From assembly GCA_011033025.1 (NCBI GenBank), contig WFMF01000189.1, forward strand, positions 124,001 through 188,000: DNA of 64,000 bases, in the 5' to 3' direction. Of the stretch, positions 43,469 to 54,032 are shown one piece after another. Source of the stretch: Beroe forskalii (taxonomy: Eukaryota; Ctenophora; Nuda; Beroida; Beroidae). The notes beneath the pieces are model-generated. The model was not told where the DNA came from and made no database searches. It worked only from the letters and a program-made list of their open reading frames with translations. Position 1 is the first letter of the stretch. Every line of letters starts with the position of its first letter. Made by a program: the position numbers and the translations under genes.

Positions 43469-46381
43469 TTAAATAATATTAAAAGCTTGATTAAATAAAT
43501 ACGTTTTGAGTGCACATTTGAAAATCTCAATTGATGAGCAAGATTTCAGTTCTAGAGGGAGACTATTCCATAATTTAGGCCCACATTTTTCAAAGGAACG
43601 TTCACCAAAATGGGAAAGAACTCTAGGTTCATGCAAGTAAATGGAATGATTATAATCAGCATATTTAAACATTGAATTTAGATAAACAGGTCCTGAACCA
43701 GTTAAACATTTATAAACAATCAGGAGAATTTTAAAATCAATTCGATACTTTATGGGGAGCCAATGTAAATCTTTCAAAGTTTCACCCAGATGGTCATGTT
43801 TGTAAAGTCCAACAATAGCTTTTGCAGCCGCATTTTGAATGAGCTGCAGTTGCTTCATTAAGTGTTCACTGACACCAAAGTATAAAGAATTACAGTAGTC
43901 CAGTCTGCATGCCACTATGCTGTTGACAACCAGTTTCATCTGATCATTTGTGAAAATAAATCGTTTTTTGACAATATTTCTGATAAGGCGAAAACAGTCC
44001 TTTTTCAATGCAGTAATATGAGAATCAAACGATAGTCTATTATCAAGAGTGATGCCTAGATTTCTAGCATTTGATACGAATCTGATACACACATTACCAG
44101 GTAAAATGATTCCACCAATGTCAATCATGTCCAATATGTTTGGTGGGCCAATAAGCATCACCTGAGTTTTACCAGGATTGAGCTGGAGACAAAAATTGAC
44201 CATCCATTCTTGGATGTTCTTAAAACAGTTTGAAATATCAATGTTCAAGGTTTCAATTTGACTGCAAGGTTTAAAACTCTTGTAGATTTGCTGGTCATCA
44301 GCATAGCCTTGTACACTGAAACCATCTCTCCTAATGGTACCATATAGAGACCGAATGTAAATATTAAACAAAATAGGGCCCAAGACTGAGCCCTGTGGTA
44401 CTCCAAACTGAAGAATGATCGAGTCACTTACCACAGTGCCAAGTCTTGTCCTCTGAGACCTGCCCATTAAAAAGCTCTTAAACCATTTGAGGGCTATTCC
44501 CCTGATTCTAATTTCTTTGCTCAGAATTTCAAGAAGTTTGTTGTGATCAACAGTGTCGAATGCTGCTGAGAGGTCAAGCATCATAAGAATTGTGGCAGAT
44601 TTGTTGTCACATGCGATGAGCAGATCATTTGTAATTTTTAGCAGGATAGTTTCTGTTGAGTGGTTCTTCTTATAAGCAGATTGTTCAGGAATGTTCATGT
44701 TATTTCTATTAAGATGATCATTTAACCTGGACAAAACAACACGCTCAATAAGCTTTCCAAGGAAGGACAAATTGGATATTGGTCGATAGTTTTTCATGTC
44801 ATCATTGTCCAGTTTGATGTCTTTAAGAGTGGGAATTACATCTGCAATTTTTAAACCTTCTATTGAGCCTGTTGAGATTGACTGATTGACAAGTTGACAG
44901 AGGACTGGGATAAGACTGTCAATGTTTTCTTTGAGGATGACTTCAGGCAAGAAGTCCGTTGGTGCACATTTAATACCATTTTCTTTGATAATATCTCTCA
45001 GTTCTTCTTCTGTGCAAGGTGTGAACTCATTCAAGAAGTTGTCTTTGAAGACAGGTTCAGTTTCGGTGGCACAGATGGCTATAGTGGGAAAACTCTCACG
45101 AATCTTTAATATTTTGTTATTGAAAAAACCATTGAACTTGGTACATAGTTGAGAAATATTATCCTCTGCAGGGAGAGTGTTTTCTTTTTTCCGGTCTAAT
45201 TCTCTATTAACAACATTGTACACTGCTCGCATGTTTCCCTTATTTTTCTCAAGAATATTACTATAATACTGTTTCTTTTTAAGATTTGCCATTATAGTAG
45301 TTTCTGAACGTATTTCCTTGAATAAGGTCATGTGGTATTCACTTTTATTCTTATGTTTTTCTGCTTTTCTTCGTAATTTTCTCTGGTTTTTATATTCTGA
45401 ATCAAACCATGGGGCATGAGCTGCAAAAGAGATAGTCTTCTGTGTTAGTGGAGCATGTTGATCTAGAATTGTATTCATTTCATCAAAGAACTTATTGCAT
45501 GAGCTACTGAACTGAGAACTTGTTACAAATTTACATGCTACATTCAGGATATCAGAAGATAATTGATCTTTATTAATACATTTGAGATCTCTTGTTGCGA
45601 TACATTTAGGTTTCTTCAGATTTATATGAAAGTTTTTTGATGAACATAGTACTGGAAAATGGTCACTCAGTGAGCAGTCACTTTTAACATTGAGAGTCCC
45701 ATGGTCAAGGAGATTGCTATTGTCAAATAAAAGGTCAATTGTGCCACCATTGATGTGGGTGGGCTGATCAATGAGTTGATTTAAGCCATATGAAGAAGTG
45801 AGTTGCCCAAGTTGAGTTGAGTGCTCATTAATGGTTTCCATGTGTATGTTGAAGTCACCACCCACTAAAATATAATCACTTTTCAGACTAGCTACTCCAA
45901 GGAGATTATCAAGGTCTTCAAAGAACTTTTTCACAACAGGGCCAGTTCTGTATATTGATATCAGAAGTATATTCATGTCAGCTGCACAAATAATAGAAGC
46001 ACTTGTAAATTCAAATGTTGTAATACCACTGGCTTTGAGTTTAATGGGATGATATTGAAGATTACTTTTGAACAAGAGTGCAGCTCCACCGCCTTTGTAG
46101 TCTGCCCTATATTCATGTACAATTGCATAACCATAAGATTTTATGTCAGCTGTAGTGGCATTAGCATGACCAGTCAGCCATGTTTCAGTTACAAAAGCAA
46201 TATCAATAACATTGTCCTGCAACAGACACATAGCATCTGCACACTTGTTGTTGATGCTGCGAGCATTCCAGACCATGATTTTTAGCTGTGACATACTGAC
46301 CAGTTTAGGTGAATTTAGTTTTTTGAGTAATATGAGAGTGAAGATTTCAGTTTTTCTTGTTTCAAACGATATGAAGGGCAC
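43469..46381 (-). CDS. LINE ORF2 protein: AP endonuclease and reverse transcriptase
   Basis: The open frame is 970 codons. The likely start is the internal ATG at about 46294 (MSQLKIMVWNARSIN), 20 bases after the ORF1 stop, rather than the first one, which overlaps ORF1. The endonuclease shows WNARSIN, VTETWL, GGDFNIH, TIDLLFDN and SDHFPV. The RT domain shows NYRPISNLSFLGKLIERV, MLDLSAAFDTVDHNKLL, FGVPQGSVLGPILFNIYIRS and YADDQQIYKSF. A C-terminal region rich in aromatics (LHWLPIKYRIDFKILLIVYK, PKLWNSLPLELK) is typical of CR1/L2-type ORF2. No frame break, so it could encode an active enzyme. It nicks the target and primes cDNA synthesis there. Confidence 0.93.
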   Translation of the reverse strand: MPFISFETRKTEIFTLILLKKLNSPKLVSMSQLKIMVWNARSINNKCADAMCLLQDNVIDIAFVTETWLTGHANATTADIKSYGYAIVHEYRADYKGGGAALLFKSNLQYHPIKLKASGITTFEFTSASIICAADMNILLISIYRTGPVVKKFFEDLDNLLGVASLKSDYILVGGDFNIHMETINEHSTQLGQLTSSYGLNQLIDQPTHINGGTIDLLFDNSNLLDHGTLNVKSDCSLSDHFPVLCSSKNFHINLKKPKCIATRDLKCINKDQLSSDILNVACKFVTSSQFSSSCNKFFDEMNTILDQHAPLTQKTISFAAHAPWFDSEYKNQRKLRRKAEKHKNKSEYHMTLFKEIRSETTIMANLKKKQYYSNILEKNKGNMRAVYNVVNRELDRKKENTLPAEDNISQLCTKFNGFFNNKILKIRESFPTIAICATETEPVFKDNFLNEFTPCTEEELRDIIKENGIKCAPTDFLPEVILKENIDSLIPVLCQLVNQSISTGSIEGLKIADVIPTLKDIKLDNDDMKNYRPISNLSFLGKLIERVVLSRLNDHLNRNNMNIPEQSAYKKNHSTETILLKITNDLLIACDNKSATILMMLDLSAAFDTVDHNKLLEILSKEIRIRGIALKWFKSFLMGRSQRTRLGTVVSDSIILQFGVPQGSVLGPILFNIYIRSLYGTIRRDGFSVQGYADDQQIYKSFKPCSQIETLNIDISNCFKNIQEWMVNFCLQLNPGKTQVMLIGPPNILDMIDIGGIILPGNVCIRFVSNARNLGITLDNRLSFDSHITALKKDCFRLIRNIVKKRFIFTNDQMKLVVNSIVACRLDYCNSLYFGVSEHLMKQLQLIQNAAAKAIVGLYKHDHLGETLKDLHWLPIKYRIDFKILLIVYKCLTGSGPVYLNSMFKYADYNHSIYLHEPRVLSHFGERSFEKCGPKLWNSLPLELKSCSSIEIFKCALKTYLFNQAFNII

Positions 46382-47697
46382 TCGTTAGAAAATGCTGGAT
46401 GTTTCAGAGCCTCACCAGTTTTACCAGATTTAGAGCAGTTACAACAACAGTAGACTGACTCAACATTTTCAGTGTTTTTATGAGGACAGTTAAGAGTTTC
46501 ATGACTGGCTGATGCACAAACACCACAACAGGTTGAGTGAGAACATTCTTTTGCATAATGGCCAAACCCTTGACACTTGTGGCATCGTTTGATGTATAAC
46601 TGATCATAAACTCGACAGGATAGGAGACCATAGAACATTCTATCATTGTTGTTTTTAATTGCATGTCTGATATCATCACTGACTTTGATGATTGCCTGTT
46701 TGATATTTTCATTGGATTTCAGGTGTTTGACAGAGAGAATTTCGAAAACAGAAGTATTGTTCTTTAAGCAATTTCCAATGAAGGGATTCTGACTAAGGAG
46801 AGTATTGTAAATTTCCCCTTTACTATCCTTATCCAGCTCCTTAGGAATACCTACCACAGAAATTGTGGGGTTCTTTTCTTTAGGTTCTTTCATAAGGTTT
46901 GGGGTCACACCAGAAGATTTCAGTTTTTCCTTAAGGTTATCCCTGGCATTTTGATTTGGACAAACAATAACAGTGTCACCATTCTTGTTAACAAATTTCT
47001 TTTGCACTTGAATACCATTCTCAATAACAGTTTTCTCTAATGCTGATCCTTCAACATTAGCATCTTTAGCCACAACCAACAAAGAGTTGACTCGATTTTT
47101 ATCCAGCCATACATTAGCAGGTTGGGCATCAGATTGAGAACTAGAAGGGGTTTGGTCATTAGTGGTGGGGCTTGGGTCAGGCTGATTTTGGTCAGTCAGT
47201 ATAACAGTACCAGATGCTGTTGGGGCAACAGCAACATTTTGGACACAAGATTTGTTCACAGCTTCCTTCAGCAACTTCTTGATTTCAGTAACATCATCTG
47301 CCAAATTTGTGACACGGTTATCAAGGATATTCACACGGTCATTAGTGTCACATGTAACCTGATTCTCATGTTTAGTGAGGCAAAGGTCACAAACAAAAAC
47401 AAAGTTTCCAAATCTTTTATTTTTACTCTTGTTTGTTGCATTTTGATTAAACCCATTGAGAAATGATTTCGTGCATGCATTATCAGAAAAGTAATCTCTC
47501 TTAGTATCTTTAACTTGAAAACATAAAGCATGAAAGTTTACTTTACACAACAAACAGCATACCGAATCATCAGTAGTACTTTGTGCTTCACAGTTATTGC
47601 AAATACCATCTGCATTTATCCTACGGAGGTCTTGGGGTGATCTGCCAGAATCATTGTCATGGTCTTCATCATTATCAGTTGCCTGAAACAGTGACAT
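46315..47697 (-). CDS. LINE ORF1 protein: PHD-like finger and CCHC knuckles
   Basis: 460 residues. The N-terminus has a C4HC3 PHD-like pattern (C33, C36, C47/48, C51, H56, C59, C103, C106). A coiled-coil-like stretch (RVNILDNRVTNLADDVTEIK) and a Gln/Ser/Pro linker follow. An RRM-like or chaperone domain (about 280-365) is suggested only by its position. The C-terminus has a Cys/His-rich block beginning with a perfect CCHC knuckle, CHKCQGFGHYAKEC (about 372-385), and ending with further Cys pairs. ORF1 proteins coat LINE RNA and assist target-primed reverse transcription. The start is the first ATG; no earlier in-frame ATG is visible before the target boundary. Confidence 0.88.
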   Translation of the reverse strand: MSLFQATDNDEDHDNDSGRSPQDLRRINADGICNNCEAQSTTDDSVCCLLCKVNFHALCFQVKDTKRDYFSDNACTKSFLNGFNQNATNKSKNKRFGNFVFVCDLCLTKHENQVTCDTNDRVNILDNRVTNLADDVTEIKKLLKEAVNKSCVQNVAVAPTASGTVILTDQNQPDPSPTTNDQTPSSSQSDAQPANVWLDKNRVNSLLVVAKDANVEGSALEKTVIENGIQVQKKFVNKNGDTVIVCPNQNARDNLKEKLKSSGVTPNLMKEPKEKNPTISVVGIPKELDKDSKGEIYNTLLSQNPFIGNCLKNNTSVFEILSVKHLKSNENIKQAIIKVSDDIRHAIKNNNDRMFYGLLSCRVYDQLYIKRCHKCQGFGHYAKECSHSTCCGVCASASHETLNCPHKNTENVESVYCCCNCSKSGKTGEALKHPAFSNECPSYRLKQEKLKSSLSYYSKN

Positions 47698-48359
47698 CCT
47701 ATCCGAAGAACCCCAGGAGAGAAAAATTTCGGCTAGGGTAACTGACAGGACAAAAAGTTAATTTAATATGTGTTGTGTTGTAAGTTTAAAACTTATCAAC
47801 TTTTTTACAGCACTCATTCTAAATGTACTACAAGGTTTCACAGAAAGTGTGCTGGAATCACTAGAACCAGCCATTCAGTCCATCATTTCAGCCTTGCCAC
47901 AGTTCTTGCTAACTCTAGCAACATCAGAGCCAAAAATATGCTCAAAATAAGATCAGTGCTATAGCCTTCTGATTCATAGCTTATGCAGTGACATAATACA
48001 TGTTTTTTTATTGTAACATTATACCTTCCTTATGCGCATGATATCAGAGAAGCGCTGACAGGAGCTATAGCTTGAGCAACTCTCCTAGTAAGATTTTCAA
48101 ATCCAATGATTGCTTGGGTAAGTGTGAAGGGTCATCCTGTCTAGAAAATAAGGCTTGCCCGAACAATTGTTCAAGCAATAGCTCCTTGGAGCTCCTGTCT
48201 AGAACAGGCCTAAAATCACTTCCATCTATTCAGAAATTTGTACATGGTTAAAGAATTTATTCTTTTTACCATGGGGGAGGCCAGTAAGGACTTCATAAGT
48301 GAATTGACCTGCATGATTGAGCTTTTCAATTGTAAGACTCTATGGGAGCCAGTAGCTTT

Positions 48360-48480
48360 GAACATGGTGCTTTCCCTCAGCACAACCAGAGAAGCCTCCT
48401 CTATAATTAAAAGCAGTATATAATATTTTATCCAATTGTGCTGTAAAACACATATAATTGAATTGATTTGAATTGGTTCA
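48360..48480 (+). repeat. Dispersed repeat ending in an (AATTG)-type tail
   Basis: CCCTCAGCACAACC, TTGTGCTGTAAAACA and ATAATTGAATTGATTTGAAT recur at 55490-55627 (plus) and 53257-53400 and 41582-41650 (minus). The simple-sequence tail suggests the 3' end of a LINE or a LINE-dependent SINE. Confidence 0.6.
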
Positions 48481-48969
48481 TGTTTTCATCCCCATTATGC
48501 TACAGAAGCCATCAATTAAATCCAAATCAACAAGAATTGCGCTCGTTTTCTCCAACTTTGGCGATCACTTAAATTTCCCTCTCCCATTTAAAATCAATGT
48601 AGATTACCTCAAGAAGTGCCTAGCCAAATGGAAGAAGGGGGATATTGATGAGTTGATGGATGAGTATAAGGAAATTCAAAAGCACTTGGTGAAAGAACTC
48701 ACTTAGCAATCAGAATCTAAGAAGAAGGCTTTTTGTAGACTAATGTTTGCTGGAAAAGTTGGGAAAGCCCTCAAATTCATTGATAGTAGTAGCAGAATTT
48801 CTGGAGTTCATCAACTTGACAAGGAAGGATGTTATGGACAAGGATGAAGGACAAGTGGATGTTATGCCTACGTGAAGAGGCTTGATAGTATAAACTTCTA
48901 TGCTATTGTCAGATTTAATAATAATATGACAAGGAAGGTAAGATACTGGAGAGTTAATAAAATAAATAA

Positions 48970-49092
48970 AACAAGTAATTAATAAAACAAGTAATTATAT
49001 TTTATAGCCATTACACCAAGATTCAACATATATTACTCTTCATCTCGTTTTCAATTATGATTCAGATTAATTGCTCAATTACAATGGGCAAC
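48970..49092. repeat. Direct repeat of about 120 bp, left copy
   Basis: AATAAAACAAGTAATTATAT through AATTGCTCAATTACAATGGG matches 50838-50950 with a few changes. The two copies lie on either side of a LINE fragment. Confidence 0.7.
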
Positions 49093-49699
49093 AATAACAT
49101 AACAAAACAACTTAATAAATTATAGAAACTAAAAAGTCAGGATATCCTAACAATCTGAAATAATCAATTATTGTAAAAAACTAAAGCAACAGATATGCAA
49201 TAAGCTAAAATATACACATTATCAAAGTGCAAACTATGCAGCAGATATGAGAATCTTGTTTTCAAAGACAATTGAGTTGTATTGGGGGCTAGGAAATGCC
49301 TGTGGGAACTTGGGCATCACCCTTGGTACAACTAGTCAGGGCACAAATTATTATTTGAATTCGTCAATTTGTTTCAAGGAAAGTTCATTACTTACTGCAA
49401 GTCAAAATTAACAATATTGAAAGAAAAACAATTGGAGATAAATAATAATTTAAATACCAGCACTGTACTAACCAGTAAGCACTAAGCATGATAATATGAA
49501 GGTAACCATGATCAATTATTAACGTTTGTTATTAAGTCCTGCATTTCAAAGCAGGGAAGTGGACTGTTGTCACTTCAGGGTACCTACATGATATTGTTCA
49601 TTTCATGGTATAGGGGTATGTGATGTTATATGAACTGCTGTAGCATATTTTTGCAATGATTTTTCCTGTAAAATCTAATCACCTATAATTTGACAAACT
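49093..49699. other. AT-rich DNA, nothing recognised
   Basis: No gene or repeat structure noticed between the direct repeat and the LINE fragment, apart from being part of the material inserted between two pieces of the RT gene. Confidence 0.35.
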
Positions 49700-50837
49700 G
49701 AAAGTCACACTTGTTTCATGTCTGATTTATATATTAAAAAGCTTAGTTTATGGTAAGGTTGTGGTTCTCCCATAGCTGAGGATGCCCTGATGACTGAAGG
49801 CCATGTAGAAATTTTTGAATTTGTTTTTGCAACACAAGATGATGTGGACATGTCAGAAAGAAAGTCAGTATCCAAACAAGAAGCTTTTACTTTTGAATTC
49901 ATTCCATACTGTGGAGCCACAATATAAAAAATTGCTGCCTTGATGTTTCTAGTTTATAATTAGGCACCACAATTTTCCCCTTTGACAACTTCTCATAGAG
50001 TCAGGAGAATTCTTTAGTAATGTAAACATGGAAATTGGATATCTATATTTCTTAATTTTGAAAATTTCATTCAGCACAAAAATTTTATGAAGGTTATGAA
50101 CAGTTAGTAATTTCAAATCTGTGAAAAGTGGTTTAGTATGTTCCAGTACATAATCTTTTTGGAGCTAATTGTTCATCAATAGACCTAGTTCTAGCACATG
50201 TTTCATAGTATTCAGCATGATCAAAGTTCAACTTTTCCCAAAGAGTAGACGAATACATCTCTTTTGAATATTAAAGATGCGACTCAATTTATTATTTGAT
50301 ACAGAACCCCATGCTGATATTCCATACGTCAGGTGTGATATGAAGAGTGAGTGATAAAGTTTACTGTAGTGTTCTTTTGGAATAAACTTTTTTATTCTCT
50401 TAATGGTAATGATTGAGCTGTTTAACTTTTGCTCCAATTGTTCTAAGTGACCCTCCCAATTTAAGTTTTCATCTATGATAATCCCAAGATATCTTGCCAT
50501 ATTTGTTTTTTTTCAATTTATTACCATTCAAATTTAATTGGTGGTCACTACCAACAATTTTAGCTCTGGCACATGTCTTTTTGGTCATGATGGTTAAGTT
50601 TTGGCCTAAAATGTATGTATACACATTTCTCAACATTAATATGCATTTGATTACTTAACATATAAAGTTGAACATCCTTAAGAACCTTGTTAGCCCGGCA
50701 ATAAGCTTCTTCCTCTGAACATCCAGTCACAAATATATTAGTGTCATCAGCAAACATAACAAAGTGCCCAAGTGTACAACAATTGACTATATCATTAATA
50801 TAAAGAATGAAGAGCAGTGGCCCCAGCACAAACAAGT
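49700..50837 (-). mobile_element. LINE fragment, Jockey/CR1-type RT, broken
   Basis: On the minus strand LGPLLFILYINDIVNC and FADDTNIFVTGCSEEEA (50847-50560), then ARYLGIIIDENLNWEGHLEQ and IKKFIPKEHYSKLYHSLFIS with YGISAWGS (50500-50228), show the catalytic half and thumb of a LINE RT. Further C-terminal sequence (EHTKPLFTDLKLLTVHN, YRYPISMF) can be followed to about 49950. Several frame changes (near 50530 and 50150) and loss of the endonuclease show it is a dead fragment of a different LINE from the one at 43227. Confidence 0.8.
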
Positions 50838-50950
50838 AATAAAACAAGTAAATTATATTTTATAGCCATTATACCATGATTGAACATATATTACTATTCA
50901 TCTCAGTTTAAATTATGATTCAGATTAATTGCTCAATCACAATGGGCAAA
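50838..50950. repeat. Direct repeat of about 120 bp, right copy
   Basis: Second copy of 48970-49092. It starts where the readable RT sequence of the fragment ends. Confidence 0.7.
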
Positions 50951-51068
50951 ACCTTAAACACCCAGAATCTAAACCAGTTTTAAAACCAAATTGTGTCATG
51001 GAATCATGAAACCATACTGTACAACTTGTCATATTTAAGTCAATTAATGGAGAACTCTTTTAAGACAA

Positions 51069-51373
51069 TCTTACTATATATAATTCTTCATCATATATAT
51101 ATTTATCTATGTAATTATGTTTGTCTGGCGTCTGTCCGGTCTGACACCACTCCGTAATGTATCAGAAGACGTGAAATTAGACCCTTGACACCGGTTAACT
51201 AGACTATATGTATTGTAAAGCACTGTCTCATCAGCAAATTCACAGTATGTTATGAATGTGTTGAACTTAAAATAAGATCTCAGGTACTGCTTTCTAGCAG
51301 GACCCAGTCTGTCCAGTCTGACATCACTCGCAACCCAATCGAGCACCCGACCGGAGGTCGTGGGTTTTGCTAG
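51069..51373 (+). mobile_element. Non-autonomous Helitron, family 2, complete (305 bp)
   Basis: The 5' end TCTTACTATATATAATTC follows an A; the 3' end is hairpin CCCGACC GGA GGTCG(T)GGG, then TTTTGCTAG and host T. It shares CTGTCCGGTCTGACACCACT with the copy at 9977. Confidence 0.83.
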
Positions 51374-51597
51374 TTTTATTTAATTTTTCTATACCTGCTT
51401 TTTGTTTTGAAACCTTCAATTTTAATCGAGTTTTTAACATCTTTATATTTTCATAGGTACACTTACGATGTTATATGAAAACGTTATGTACTGAAGATTG
51501 TAAAGATTTGAATTCTCTGCAACTCACCCATTTTCATTGTCTGATTAGGGGATATTTATGCATTTCTAATGGAGAACTCATTCAATCAATTGCTAAG

Positions 51598-51758
51598 GGA
51601 TCGTTCACATATTACGTTTAATCAATTTTTGCCTTTTTTTTTACCCCCCCTCCCCCTCTTAATCAAGTTTACAGTAGTTGTATTTGTTACAATAACATGT
51701 AACGTAATCATTTGAAACCCCTCCTCCCCTAGGTGATTACGTAATATGTGAACAATCC
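51598..51758. mobile_element. 161-bp MITE with ATTACGTAAT-type ends
   Basis: The left end GGATCGTTCACATATTACG and the right end CGTAATATGTGAACAATCC are near-perfect inverted repeats of 19-20 bases around a C-rich core. A related remnant is at 13566. Confidence 0.8.
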
Positions 51759-51774
51759 TGGGGAGGAGGGCTCA

Positions 51775-52472
51775 GGTGGTCTCATTAAGGGGGCGAGGGG
51801 TCGGTTTTGGTTTTGTTGTTTCTTATAGAGAACGCCATACAGGGTTTACCCCATGTAAATATTGTTCCCAGCCGAAGAATTTTTCAAATCAGCGGGTTCG
51901 CCTGTAATTACAGTGCGGCAGAAACTTTACGACGTGATTTGCCTTAAAATCATCTTTAAAATCTATCTCCTCCTACAGTTTTTGAGGAAAACCCTTGAAA
52001 CTTGGTAGTTATGTTCTAGGGCATAAACAAAACTTTTGATTGGTCAGATTTTTATTTAGGCCTCAGAAGTGAAAATATGGGCTTTTGAAATTTGAAAATC
52101 GTCATTTTTGACCATTTTTGACAGGAGCCATCTTTGAAAATTCATATTTTCACTTCTGAGGCCTAAATCGAAAATCTGACCAATCAAAAGTTTTGTTTTA
52201 TGCCCTAGAACATAACTACCAAGTTTCAAGGGTTTCCTCAAAACTGTAGGAGGAGATAGATTTTAAAGATGATTTTCGGCAAATCGCTTGCAGTTTTATG
52301 CCACAAGACTGTAATTACAGGCTAACCCGTGATTTGAAAAATTCATAACTTTGGCTAGGAACAATATTTTTACATGGGGTAAAAACCTACTGGTAGCTGG
52401 CGTTCTCTTCTATCAGAAACAACAAAAAACCGGAAATCGACCTCGGACCCCCCCCGGCCCCCTTAATAGATG
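51775..52472. mobile_element. 700-bp foldback element with arms of about 310 bp
   Basis: From CTCATTAAGGGGGC at the left to GCCCCCTTAATAGAT at the right the sequence is one imperfect inverted repeat. Matching blocks include GAGAACGCCA, TACCCCATGTAAA, CTGTAATTACAG, AAATCTATCTCCTCCTACAG, AAACTTGGTAGTTATGTTCT, TTTTGATTGGTCAGATTTT and AGGCCTCAGAAGTGAAAATA. The loop is about 55 bases near 52085-52140. The RT-gene core resumes right after it. Confidence 0.85.
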
Positions 52473-53256
52473 CTGATAGGTGGAAACATGGGCTTTGCTG
52501 CAATAACTTCAAAGCACTCTCAGAAAAGCTGTGTCACTCTATTGCAAACCTGACCAAAGGTCTCTGCACTGAAGACACTGACTTCAAGTATGTGTCCTGC
52601 CTTATGGCATGTAGACTGATTCCATTGGTCAAAGATGATGATGGAGAACTTCCTATTGGAATTGGACAGGTTATGAGAAGAATTATGGTAAAATCTGTTG
52701 CTCAGGTCCTGAGGAATGAAATAACAAACTCCACTGGATCACTACATACATATTCAGGAATTCATGGAGGAATAGAAGCATCTACACAAGCCATAGCAGA
52801 TGTCTTCAAGGATGAGAACTCTGAGGCACTTCTGTTGGCTGAAAATGCATTCAACAGCCTGAACAGAAAAACTGCCCTCCTGAACATAAAGAAACTCTGT
52901 CCACCTTTCTACCAGTTCCTGAACAACTGCTATAAAGAGCCCTCTCAGCTTCATTTTTTTTATTTCGAAGGTTTTACTTATATTCCAACAGCTGTAACAG
53001 CCAATGACATGAATAAATTCCAATGAATTGATCCAGATGCCATGCCTATGTACTCCTTTGCCACATTACCAATGAAAGAAAGTCTGGCTAGGACATGCTC
53101 TAGTGAAAGTGTCAAGCAATGCTGGTTTACAGATGATGCCTCAAGTGCTGGGATGTTGACAGGAAACCATGCATGGTTTGATAAGCTTTGCAAAATTGGC
53201 CATGGCTATGGCTACATCCCCAAGGAAAAGAAGTGTGTGATAATTGTAAGGGTGAT

Positions 53257-53739
53257 ATTTGAATTTGAATATCATTTTACAGCACAATTACAATATACAT
53301 TTTTCAATAATTTATATAGAGGAACGTCTCGGTTGTGCTGAGGGACAGCACTTAGTCAATCATCAAGACTGTTAACAAGGCCACCCATTAAGGAAATAAT
53401 TATAATATATCAAATAATATGCTGAAAATAAATTGGTTAGTTAATTTCATAGCACTCTCAATAAAGTGCATACTGTTAAGAATAAAATAAAAATAGTATT
53501 TAAAATAAATAATAAATAAATAAATATTGGCAATTATAAAGCACTTCTTTTAAGCAAGCTTTCACACAGAAGTGCTGGAAACATATCAGTCCATAATAAT
53601 TTAAATTAAAAGTTTAACAAATTCCTAAAAGTTTCCATATGAAAGAAATCTAAAATTAATTTAAACCCTAAAATATCAATCTGATGAAACAATAAATTAA
53701 GTACAATAGTATTCAAAGATTATCCAAAACTAAATATCA
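53257..53739. other. Insertion between two RT-gene pieces
   Basis: Starts with a minus-strand copy of the (AATTG)-tail repeat (to about 53400) and continues with AT-rich DNA including AAATAAATAAATAAATA near 53510. Not coding. Confidence 0.5.
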
Positions 53740-54032
53740 CAACTCAGGGAGAGAGACACCTTGGAGCTGTAATTGGCTCAGATGAATTAAGACATGCTTA
53801 TGTTGAAGAAAAGGTAAAATCCTGGATTAAGGATGATAGACAGTTATCTCAAAAAGCAGTAAGATGAGCCTCAAGCAGCCCTTAGTGCTTTCACCAAAGG
53901 ACTCTGTAGACAGTGGTCCTATGTACAGAGACTATTTAAATAGACATAGGGCACTTTTTCAAGCCATTGGAGGAAGTCATTTCAAATGAATTCATCCCTT
54001 CTGTTGTTGGTAGATATCAAGAAATGGCAAAT

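Larger units (their letters stand above)
43227..47822 (-). mobile_element. Full-length CR1/L2-like LINE, both ORFs open
   Basis: It carries a 5' UTR of about 125 bases, ORF1 (47697-46315), ORF2 (to 43469), a 3' UTR with GTGGCACA...TGTGCCAC stem and a (TAA)n tail. Flanking ATGTA occurs at 43222-43226 and 47823-47827. The uninterrupted target, with a single ATGTA, is seen at 63631-63640, so both boundaries are exact. A nearly identical truncated copy lies at 15340 and a diverged relative at 56088. The open ORFs and target repeat indicate a recent insertion that may still be competent. Confidence 0.95.
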
